The translations under genes and the position numbers were made by a program. Below, one piece after another: positions 1 through 6,682 of a DNA stretch of 10,515 nucleotides. The DNA is taken from positions 1-10,515 of the forward strand of contig CAJXUO010000017.1 of assembly GCA_913061425.1 (NCBI GenBank), written 5' to 3'. Under the pieces are notes generated by a model. That model had not been told where the DNA came from and did no database searches. It was given only the letters and a program-made list of their open reading frames with translations. The stretch is from an uncultured Lutibacter sp. (GTDB lineage Bacteria; Bacteroidota; Bacteroidia; Flavobacteriales; Flavobacteriaceae). Each line of letters opens with the position of its first letter. Position 1 is the first letter of the stretch.

Positions 1-47
1 GAGATGTAGAGAGGTCTCGTGGGCTCGGAGATGTGTATAAGAGACAG
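1..47. other. Illumina Nextera P7-side adapter contamination (not genomic)
   Basis: Bases 14-47 match the Nextera transposase read-2 adapter over its full 34 nt and end in the 19-bp Tn5 mosaic end (29-47, finishing TATAAGAGACAG). Bases 1-5 (GAGAT) match the 3' end of the P7 primer. Bases 6-13 (GTAGAGAG) sit exactly where the 8-base i7 index lies and, from memory, equal Nextera index N707. This is library-construction sequence left on the contig end, not a transposon of the organism. Genomic sequence starts at 48. Confidence 0.98.
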
Positions 48-587
<540 letters not shown>

Positions 588-611
588 AACTTCACAATAG
601 ATTATAAATAC

Positions 612-640
612 AAAAAGCCGAGGATTTCCTTCGGCTTTTT
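612..640. terminator. Bidirectional intrinsic terminator
   Basis: A perfect 10-bp stem pairs AAAAAGCCGA (612-621) with TCGGCTTTTT (631-640). The 9-nt centre can form two more G-C pairs. A T-run follows the GC core on both strands, so it can stop the plus-strand ferredoxin gene (stop at 587) and the convergent minus-strand TonB-receptor gene (stop at 661). Confidence 0.9.
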
Positions 641-660
641 TATTGTATTAAACAGTTGTT

Positions 661-3177
661 TTAGAAACTGAAATTTAGTCTACTAAATAAATACATACCA
701 TCAGATCCCATTTGTACAGAATCAGCTAATCCTCCTTGATCAGTCCATCCATCAAATTGTTCTGAAGGATACACATTCAATAAGTTATTAGCTCCAATAG
801 AAAGTTTTAAGTTTTCTGAAAATTTGTATCCAAGACTTAAATCTACTGTCATTGCAGATTTATAAACATCTGTAGCGACAGCATATAAAGCGTCAGCCTC
901 AGCTTGACTTGTTGCTGGAGTATCTACCCATTGAAAATCTTGAAGTTTGACTTCACTAAATTGAGTTAATCCAACAGTCGCATCAAATTTAGAATTTGAA
1001 TAACCTAAATTTACACCAAACTTGTAATCAGGAGCCGCAGCCTCTAAATATGCTTGAGAAAATGGTCCGAAGAAAGTATATTCATTTAATGATCCATTAT
1101 GGATTTTATCAACATCTAATTTATTTATATTTCCAATTACACCAAATTTAACTTTCCCATCTTTACCTACATTCATATTGTAGCCTAGAACAATATCTAC
1201 ACCAGAAGTTTTTGTATCAACTCCATTTGCAAAAAATTGCGCGGCATCAACACCTAAAGGGGCTAAGATTGCTGGGTCAGTAAAGTTGTCTGTTAAGATA
1301 ATTCTATCGTCAACTTTTATAGAATATGCATCAATAGTTGCAGAAAAACCTCGGTTTTTATACGTAAATCCAATACTTGAATTGAATGCTTTTTCTTCTT
1401 TTAATTGCCCAATACCAAAGGCTTGAGTAACGGTACTGTTGTTTGCTGATAATAAAGAAGGAACAGATTGTCCTGCTACAATATTATTAAACTTTAAATT
1501 ATAATATAATTGCGCTAAAGATGGTGCTCTAAATCCACTAGAAACAGATCCTCTAATTGAAAAGTTGTCGCTTACTTTAACTCTACTCGCTAATTTGAAA
1601 TTAAACGTATTTCCAAAATCACTATAATCTTCAAATCTTAAAGCACCAGCAATCATAAATGCTTCACTAACATTTAATTCAGTATCAAAGTATAAACCAT
1701 AATTTGATCTACTTCTGTCAACTACATTGTCTGGACTGTATCCTGGAAATCCTTGTGATCCTGCATCTAAAGGGTCGCCATTAGAATCCGTTGCTGGAAT
1801 TTGTGTAGCGGGATTTGTTAATGGTATTCCGTTTTCATCATACAATGCGTAAGAAGCAACTTCACCAGCAAAAATTCCAAAATTTTCTGTTCTATATTCC
1901 ATACCGAAAGCTATATTCATTCCAGAAGCAACATCTTCTAAATATTTATTGAAATCAACTCCTGTAGTGTTTTGAGACAAATAATGTCCACCTGCATCAA
2001 AATCGGTAGGAGAAGCGTCTTGCATAGAAGCGTTATTACTTCCTTTTATATAATAATGAAAGTTGTTTTTTCCAAAGGTATTATTAAAGTCAATATTCCA
2101 TCCATTTTCCATTTCATGTCTTACACCAGCAGAAACTGAAACATCCGTAATTTGAGATGTGATTTGAGGAGTAAAGCCATTTGGATATAAACTAGGGACA
2201 GATCTATTATCTCCATCAGCAAAACTACCTCGTGAAAATGCGTTTGCATTTGTATCCCTATAGTTTCTACCACCAAAAACGTACAATTCTGTTTTGTCAT
2301 TTAATGGAATAGAAGAGTTAATCATGAAATTAAATCCATCAATACCAGCGCTACCATACCCTTTTCTCCAAGAAAAACCTGGACGTAGTGTTTTCTCTTT
2401 TGATAAAAATTCTGTTGTGAAGTTAATAAAACCACCATTTTCACCTAATTTCACTCCGTAATTGGCATCAATTTTAATTGTTTCACCATCAAAGCTTTTA
2501 TCTTTTCCATCTAATCTGTCTTTTCCTTCAATATTCGATAGTTCATCCCATCCGCCTACTTCAGCGTCGTAATTTTCACCTACAGCAGTGCTGTATGCTC
2601 CATAAGTTACACCTCCAGTAAATCCTCCTGTATCGTCTTTAAGAACAATATTAATTACTCCTGCAATGGCATCAGAACCATATTGTGCAGATGCTCCATC
2701 ACGCAATACTTCAATCCTTTTAATTGCTGATGTTGGGATCGCATTTAAATCTGTTCCTGAATTTCCACGACCTCTTGTTCCAAAAATATTTACTAAAGAA
2801 GATTGGTGTCTTCTTTTTCCGTTAATTAAAACAAGTGTTTGATCTGGCCCTAAACCTCTCAATGAAGCAGGGACTATATGATCTGCACCATCAGAACCGG
2901 ATTGCTTGCTCGCATTAAATGAAGGCGCAGCATATTGAAGAATATCATTTACTTCAACTTTTCCTGTAGTTGATGCAAGTTCAGCAACATCTATAATGTC
3001 AACAGGAACTGGAGTGTCAACAGCAGTTCTTCTTGGACTACGTGAGCCTACTAAAATAATTTCATCTAACTGCTCTCCTGCAATTAATAAAATATTAACT
3101 GATGATTGACCATCAACCAATACTTCTGAAGTTTGATAACCAATAAAACTGATTATTAAAGTAGCATCATCTTGCAC
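661..3177 (-). CDS. TonB-dependent outer-membrane receptor (body intact, normal N-terminus disrupted)
   Basis: A 22-stranded-barrel transporter of the outer membrane that imports a ligand using TonB/ExbBD energy. The coordinates use the first usable start codon after the disruption, a GTG giving 838 residues. Residues 1-33 are the end of a carboxypeptidase-regulatory-like domain (ISFIGYQTSEV). A TonB-box-like DEIILVGSR spans 38-46. The plug domain runs from about 50 to 180, with SLRGLGPDQTLVLINGKRR and RIEVLRDGASAQYGSDAIAG (154-173). The barrel fills the remainder and ends in an aromatic FSRLNFSF, as barrel proteins do. There is no adjacent susD, and the sequence lacks the usual SusC signature, so a glycan role is not indicated and the ligand is unknown. 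Translation from the GTG would give no signal peptide, hence a non-exported protein. As written, the gene is probably non-functional unless the upstream stop is a sequence error. Confidence 0.87.
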   Translation of the reverse strand: MQDDATLIISFIGYQTSEVLVDGQSSVNILLIAGEQLDEIILVGSRSPRRTAVDTPVPVDIIDVAELASTTGKVEVNDILQYAAPSFNASKQSGSDGADHIVPASLRGLGPDQTLVLINGKRRHQSSLVNIFGTRGRGNSGTDLNAIPTSAIKRIEVLRDGASAQYGSDAIAGVINIVLKDDTGGFTGGVTYGAYSTAVGENYDAEVGGWDELSNIEGKDRLDGKDKSFDGETIKIDANYGVKLGENGGFINFTTEFLSKEKTLRPGFSWRKGYGSAGIDGFNFMINSSIPLNDKTELYVFGGRNYRDTNANAFSRGSFADGDNRSVPSLYPNGFTPQITSQITDVSVSAGVRHEMENGWNIDFNNTFGKNNFHYYIKGSNNASMQDASPTDFDAGGHYLSQNTTGVDFNKYLEDVASGMNIAFGMEYRTENFGIFAGEVASYALYDENGIPLTNPATQIPATDSNGDPLDAGSQGFPGYSPDNVVDRSRSNYGLYFDTELNVSEAFMIAGALRFEDYSDFGNTFNFKLASRVKVSDNFSIRGSVSSGFRAPSLAQLYYNLKFNNIVAGQSVPSLLSANNSTVTQAFGIGQLKEEKAFNSSIGFTYKNRGFSATIDAYSIKVDDRIILTDNFTDPAILAPLGVDAAQFFANGVDTKTSGVDIVLGYNMNVGKDGKVKFGVIGNINKLDVDKIHNGSLNEYTFFGPFSQAYLEAAAPDYKFGVNLGYSNSKFDATVGLTQFSEVKLQDFQWVDTPATSQAEADALYAVATDVYKSAMTVDLSLGYKFSENLKLSIGANNLLNVYPSEQFDGWTDQGGLADSVQMGSDGMYLFSRLNFSF

Positions 3178-3330
3178 TGTTAATGAATAATTTCCATCAA
3201 AGTCTGTAGTTACACCATTTGATGTTCCTTTTTCATGAACATTTGCTCCAGGTAATAGTGATCCATCGGAATCAGAAACTGTACCTGAAACATTTAGTTG
3301 AGCAAACGTAACTTAAGTGAATTTTTTCAT
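3178..3330 (-). pseudogene. Interrupted N-terminus of the TonB-dependent receptor (signal peptide lost, in-frame TAA)
   Basis: Reading upstream of 3177 in the same frame gives VTFAQLNVSGTVSDSDG, then LLPGANVHEKGTSNGV and TTDFDGNYSLT: a typical post-signal sequence and carboxypeptidase-regulatory-like domain. Directly before VTFAQ is a TAA (3313-3315), and before that MKKFT from an ATG at 3328-3330, all in one frame. Flavobacterial receptors normally have MKKFT, then 10-15 hydrophobic residues, then an (A/T)FAQ cleavage site. Here the hydrophobic core is missing, so an in-frame deletion that left a stop at the join explains the pattern better than a point mutation. No ATG, GTG or TTG exists in frame between 3315 and 3177. 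The rest of the frame has no other lesion, so the event is recent or an assembly artefact. A weak -7-like TAACTTTA (complement of 3353-3360) lies upstream. Confidence 0.82.
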
Positions 3331-3362
3331 GGGTTTGTATATTTGAATTAGTTAAAGTTAGT

Positions 3363-3410
3363 ATATATGGATATAAAGAATGAGTTATAATTTTAGTTTA
3401 ATCCATATAT
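3363..3410. repeat. 10-bp perfect inverted repeat in the gap between two damaged genes
   Basis: ATATATGGAT (3363-3372) is the exact reverse complement of ATCCATATAT (3401-3410), with 28 AT-rich bases between. There is no T-tract at the correct place for a strong terminator. It may be an operator, a weak hairpin in the leader of the receptor gene, or chance in AT-rich DNA. The surrounding stretch 3331-3445 shows no gene that I can recognise. Confidence 0.4.
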
Positions 3411-3445
3411 TAAAATATGCACAATATAATGAAAAAAAATTGAAT

Positions 3446-3537
3446 ATAACCTTCCCAAAGGCCATCAGCAACTCTAAACGTTTTATTCCAGATTCAGCAC
3501 TTATTCCTGCACTAGTTAAAACAACAATTTTCTTCAT
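3446..3537 (-). pseudogene. cobB: 5' remnant of a Sir2/CobB-type NAD-dependent protein deacylase
   Basis: From an ATG at 3535-3537 the minus strand reads MKKIVVLTSAGISAESGIK. Restoring one A in the AAAA run at the next codon (around 3480-3483) gives TFRVADGLWEGY, ending at 3446. Joined, these match the sirtuin N-terminus (consensus TGAGISxESGI-x-TFR-x-xxGLWEG), which binds NAD. Sirtuin deacylases remove acetyl or succinyl groups from lysines and are normally about 230 residues. Here only about 31 residues survive. There are three defects: a 1-base deletion, Gly-to-Ser in the GAGIS motif (Ser9), and complete loss of everything after LWEGY, where the sequence turns into AT-rich non-coding DNA. 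Uncorrected, the frame runs out to 50 residues and stops at 3385-3387. It is divergent from ychF. Confidence 0.85.
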
Positions 3538-3562
3538 TTATTTCTAATAAAATTTTCCATTC

Positions 3563-3570
3563 TAAATATA
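3563..3570 (-). promoter_or_regulatory. Relic -7 element of the sirtuin remnant
   Basis: The complement of 3563-3570 reads TATATTTA, one base from TAnnTTTG, 25 nt before the remnant's ATG. No -33 TTG is seen. It faces away from the ychF -7 element at 3594-3601, and the two form mirror-image TATATTT/AAATATA half-sites. It may still be active and transcribe into the receptor gene. Confidence 0.3.
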
Positions 3571-3593
3571 GAATTAAATTTAAAACGATACAC

Positions 3594-3601
3594 TATATTT
3601 G
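3594..3601 (+). promoter_or_regulatory. -7 promoter element for ychF
   Basis: TATATTTG matches the Bacteroidota TAnnTTTG consensus exactly and ends 22 nt before the ychF ATG at 3624. No TTG lies at the expected -33 distance, so the upstream half is weak. The leader would be short and AT-rich, as is usual for these bacteria. Confidence 0.55.
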
Positions 3602-3623
3602 CACCACTTAAAAATGTATTATA

Positions 3624-4715
3624 ATGAAAGCAGGAATTGTAGGATTGCCAAATGTTGGAAAATCAACTTTATTTAATTGTTTATCAAATGCAAAAGCACA
3701 AAGTGCAAACTTTCCTTTTTGTACAATCGAACCAAATATTGGAGTTGTAAATGTTCCAGATTCAAGATTACAGAAATTAGAAAAACTGGTAAATCCTGAA
3801 CGTGTAATGCCTGCAACAGTTGAGATTGTTGATATTGCGGGTTTAGTAAAAGGAGCAAGTAAAGGTGAAGGTCTTGGTAATAAGTTTTTAGCGAATATTC
3901 GTGAAACGGATGCTATTATTCATGTGCTGCGTTGTTTTGATGATGATAATATTATACATGTAGATGAAGGAATTGATCCTGTAAGAGATAAAGGGACAAT
4001 TGATGTAGAATTGCAATTGAAAGATTTAGAAGCAATTGAAAAACGACTTGAGAAAGTTAAAAAAGCTTCAAGAACTGGTGATAAAGAAGCAACAAAAGAA
4101 TTTGATACTTTAACTAAAGTTGTAAATGGTTTAGAAGGTTTTAATTCTGTTCGTTCAATTGAATTATCAGATGATGAAAGAGAATACTTAAAACCGTTAC
4201 AATTATTAACAGACAAACCAATACTTTATGTTTGTAATGTTGATGACGCATCTGCTGTTTCTGGAAATGCATATGTTGACGCTGTAAAAGAGGCTGTAAA
4301 AGATGAAAATGCAGAGATTATTATTTTAGCAGTTGCAACAGAAGCTGATATTACTGAATTAGAAGAATATGAAGAACGTCAAATGTTCTTAGAAGATTTA
4401 GGATTGAAAGAACCTGGAGCATCAAAATTAATTCGTGCTGCATACAGATTATTAAACCTACAAACCTACTTTACTGCAGGTATTAAAGAGGTTAGAGCTT
4501 GGACTATAAATATAGGAGATACTGCTCCACAAGCTGCAGGAGTGATTCATACAGATTTTGAAAAAGGCTTTATTCGTGCTGAAGTTATTAAATATGAAGA
4601 CTATGTTTTATATGGTACAGAAGCAAAAGTTCGTGATGCAGGAAAACTAGGTGTTGAAGGAAAAGAATATGTCGTTCAAGATGGAGATATGATCAATTTT
4701 AGATTTAATGTGTAA
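3624..4715 (+). CDS. ychF: Redox-regulated ribosome-binding ATPase YchF (Obg family)
   Basis: A 363-residue cytoplasmic P-loop NTPase, the same length as E. coli YchF. It binds ribosomes, hydrolyses ATP and acts as a negative regulator of oxidative-stress responses. The Walker A loop is GLPNVGKST (7-15), and switch II is DIAGLVKGASKGEGLGN beginning at D70, with a hydrophobic residue in place of the catalytic Gln (HAS-NTPase type). The base-recognition site reads NVDD at 205-208 instead of GTPase NKxD, consistent with the family's ATP preference, although most members have Glu at the last position. A coiled-coil/helical insert lies at about 130-165, and a TGS-type C-terminal domain at about 280-363 ends DMINFRFNV. 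The ATG at 3624 gives the canonical MKAGIVGLPN start. It is transcribed alone from a promoter at 3594, and no clear hairpin terminator follows. Confidence 0.98.
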   Translation: MKAGIVGLPNVGKSTLFNCLSNAKAQSANFPFCTIEPNIGVVNVPDSRLQKLEKLVNPERVMPATVEIVDIAGLVKGASKGEGLGNKFLANIRETDAIIHVLRCFDDDNIIHVDEGIDPVRDKGTIDVELQLKDLEAIEKRLEKVKKASRTGDKEATKEFDTLTKVVNGLEGFNSVRSIELSDDEREYLKPLQLLTDKPILYVCNVDDASAVSGNAYVDAVKEAVKDENAEIIILAVATEADITELEEYEERQMFLEDLGLKEPGASKLIRAAYRLLNLQTYFTAGIKEVRAWTINIGDTAPQAAGVIHTDFEKGFIRAEVIKYEDYVLYGTEAKVRDAGKLGVEGKEYVVQDGDMINFRFNV

Positions 4716-4767
4716 TTTTTTATAAAACTACTTGATTATTTGTTGATAACTATTCAGCAAGACTATT

Positions 4768-4796
4768 TTGTTTTTTCTGTCTAAATAGTATTTTAG
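4768..4796 (+). promoter_or_regulatory. Candidate promoter for the parE-parC cluster
   Basis: TTG (4768-4770), an 18-nt spacer and TATTTTAG (4789-4796, one mismatch to TAnnTTTG) form a Bacteroidota-type promoter that ends 29 nt before the parE ATG. It lies in the 110-nt gap after ychF, which otherwise shows no gene. A second near-match, CTATTTTG, overlaps the TTG. Confidence 0.4.
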
Positions 4797-4825
4797 CGTT
4801 CGCCCAATACAAATTCATTTTATTA

Positions 4826-6682
4826 ATGTCTGAACAAACTAAATATACCGAAGATAATATACGCTCACTCGATTGGAAGGAACATATTCGTATGCGTCCT
4901 GGAATGTATATTGGAAAATTAGGAGACGGTTCTTCTCCAGATGACGGTATTTATATTTTGATTAAAGAAGTTCTTGATAACTCTATTGATGAGTATGTGA
5001 TGGGAGCAGGAAAGACTATTGAAATAGCTGTTAAAGAAACTGCTGTAACTATTCGTGATTTTGGTCGTGGTATTCCACTTGGAAAAGTAGTGGATGTAGT
5101 TTCAAAGATGAATACTGGAGGAAAGTATGACTCTAAAGCATTTAAAAAATCGGTTGGTTTAAACGGAGTAGGTACTAAAGCAGTAAATGCGTTATCTTCA
5201 TCATTTAAGGTTCAGTCAGTTAGAGATGATAAAACAACATTCGCTGAATTTGAAAAAGGAGTGCTTATCACTAAATCTGATATTGAAGCCTCTTCACTTA
5301 GAAAAGGAACAAAGGTTACTTTTACACCAGATTCTGAGATTTTCCAGAAGTATAAATTCCGAAGTGAATATATCATTAAAATGATAAAAAATTATGTCTA
5401 TCTAAACATTGGATTGACAATTATTTTTAATGGTGAAAAATATTTTTCAGAAAACGGATTGAAAGATTTGTTGGACGAAAACATTGCTGATGAATCAAAA
5501 ATGTTTCCAATAATCCATTTAATGGATGAAGACATTGAAGTCGCTATAACCTATAGTAAGGCTCAATATAGCGAAGAGTATCATTCGTTTGTAAACGGTC
5601 AGCATACAACGCAAGGAGGAACACATCAAAATGCTTTTAGAGAAGGTATTGTTAAAACGATACGAGACTTTTTTGGTAAAAACTATGAAGCTTCTGATAT
5701 TAGAAAATCTATTGTTTCTGCTGTGAGTATTAAAGTAATGGAGCCGATTTTTGAAAGTCAAACAAAAACAAAATTGGGTTCTACAGAAATGGGAGGTAAT
5801 TTACCAACCGTTAGAACTTTTATTAGCGATTTCTTAAAAACAAAACTTGATAATTATTTGCACAGAAACCCTAATACTGCGGAGAGTATTCAGCGTAAAA
5901 TAATTCAAGCAGAAAAAGAGCGTAAAGAACTTTCTGGAATTAGAAAACTAGCCAAGGATAGAGCAAAGAAAGCAAGTCTTCACAATAAAAAATTAAGAGA
6001 CTGTCGTGTGCATCTTGGCGACATGAAAAAAGAAAATAGATTAGATACCTCTTTATTTATTACAGAGGGAGATTCAGCAAGTGGATCGATTACAAAATCT
6101 AGAAATGTAAATACACAAGCCGTATTTAGTTTAAAAGGGAAGCCTTTAAATTCTTACGGACTGAGCAAGAAAATTGTGTATGAAAATGAGGAGTTTAATT
6201 TATTGCAATCTGCTTTAAACATTGAAGATGGTGTTGAAAACCTTCGTTATAATAATATTGTAATTGCTACCGATGCCGATGTAGATGGTATGCACATTCG
6301 ATTGCTATTGATTACCTTTTTCTTACAGTTTTTTCCAGAACTGATTAAAAAAGGCCATTTATATATTCTGGAAACACCCCTTTTTAGAGTACGAGATAAG
6401 AAAGATACTTTTTATTGCTATTCTGAACAAGAACGAAGAAATGCTATTAAAAAATTAAGAGGGAAACCTGAAATCACTCGATTTAAAGGTTTAGGTGAAA
6501 TTAGTCCAAATGAATTTGTTCATTTTATTGGAAAAGATATTCGCTTAGACCCTGTAATGCTTGATAAAGAAATGACTATTGATAAATTATTGGAGTTCTA
6601 TATGGGGAAAAATACTCCAGACAGACAAAAATTTATCATAGAAAACCTTAAAGTTGAATTAGATTTAGTTGAAGATTTATAA
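4826..6682 (+). CDS. parE: DNA topoisomerase IV subunit B (ParE)
   Basis: The 618-residue ATPase subunit of the type IIA topoisomerase that unlinks daughter chromosomes. Its GHKL ATPase domain has Glu48 and Asn52 in EVLDNSIDE, then DFGRGIP (78-84) and the lid motif [15 protein letters not shown] (110-124). A transducer domain covers about 220-390. The Toprim domain has EGDSASG from Glu414 and the metal-binding D483-A-D-V-D487 motif. Near the C-terminus is [13 protein letters not shown]. Length is close to E. coli ParE (630), and the protein lacks the long Toprim insertion of E. coli GyrB. With a parC partner directly attached, topoisomerase IV is a better call than gyrase. The stop overlaps the parC start by one base, which suggests translational coupling and equal subunit supply. 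Confidence 0.96.
   Translation: MSEQTKYTEDNIRSLDWKEHIRMRPGMYIGKLGDGSSPDDGIYILIKEVLDNSIDEYVMGAGKTIEIAVKETAVTIRDFGRGIPLGKVVDVVSKMNTGGKYDSKAFKKSVGLNGVGTKAVNALSSSFKVQSVRDDKTTFAEFEKGVLITKSDIEASSLRKGTKVTFTPDSEIFQKYKFRSEYIIKMIKNYVYLNIGLTIIFNGEKYFSENGLKDLLDENIADESKMFPIIHLMDEDIEVAITYSKAQYSEEYHSFVNGQHTTQGGTHQNAFREGIVKTIRDFFGKNYEASDIRKSIVSAVSIKVMEPIFESQTKTKLGSTEMGGNLPTVRTFISDFLKTKLDNYLHRNPNTAESIQRKIIQAEKERKELSGIRKLAKDRAKKASLHNKKLRDCRVHLGDMKKENRLDTSLFITEGDSASGSITKSRNVNTQAVFSLKGKPLNSYGLSKKIVYENEEFNLLQSALNIEDGVENLRYNNIVIATDADVDGMHIRLLLITFFLQFFPELIKKGHLYILETPLFRVRDKKDTFYCYSEQERRNAIKKLRGKPEITRFKGLGEISPNEFVHFIGKDIRLDPVMLDKEMTIDKLLEFYMGKNTPDRQKFIIENLKVELDLVEDL

Noticed and set aside
1..47. Tn5-like transposon end or coding extension of the minus-strand reductase
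   Set aside because: It is an exact Illumina Nextera adapter with index. The open frame through it is accidental.
661..3177. SusC-type glycan receptor of a polysaccharide utilisation locus
   Set aside because: No susD-like gene, glycoside hydrolase or regulator is nearby, and the plug sequence (RTAVDTPVPVDIID, GLGPDQTLVLING) is that of a general TonB-dependent receptor.
3338..3345. Exact TAnnTTTG match (TATATTTG) on the plus strand
   Set aside because: No -33 partner, about 280 nt from the nearest plus-strand gene, and easily expected by chance in AT-rich DNA.
3385..3537. Intact 50-residue minus-strand ORF with a hydrophobic tail, possibly a small membrane protein
   Set aside because: Its first 19 residues are a sirtuin N-terminus and the following DNA continues the sirtuin in another frame, so the hydrophobic tail is a frameshift product.
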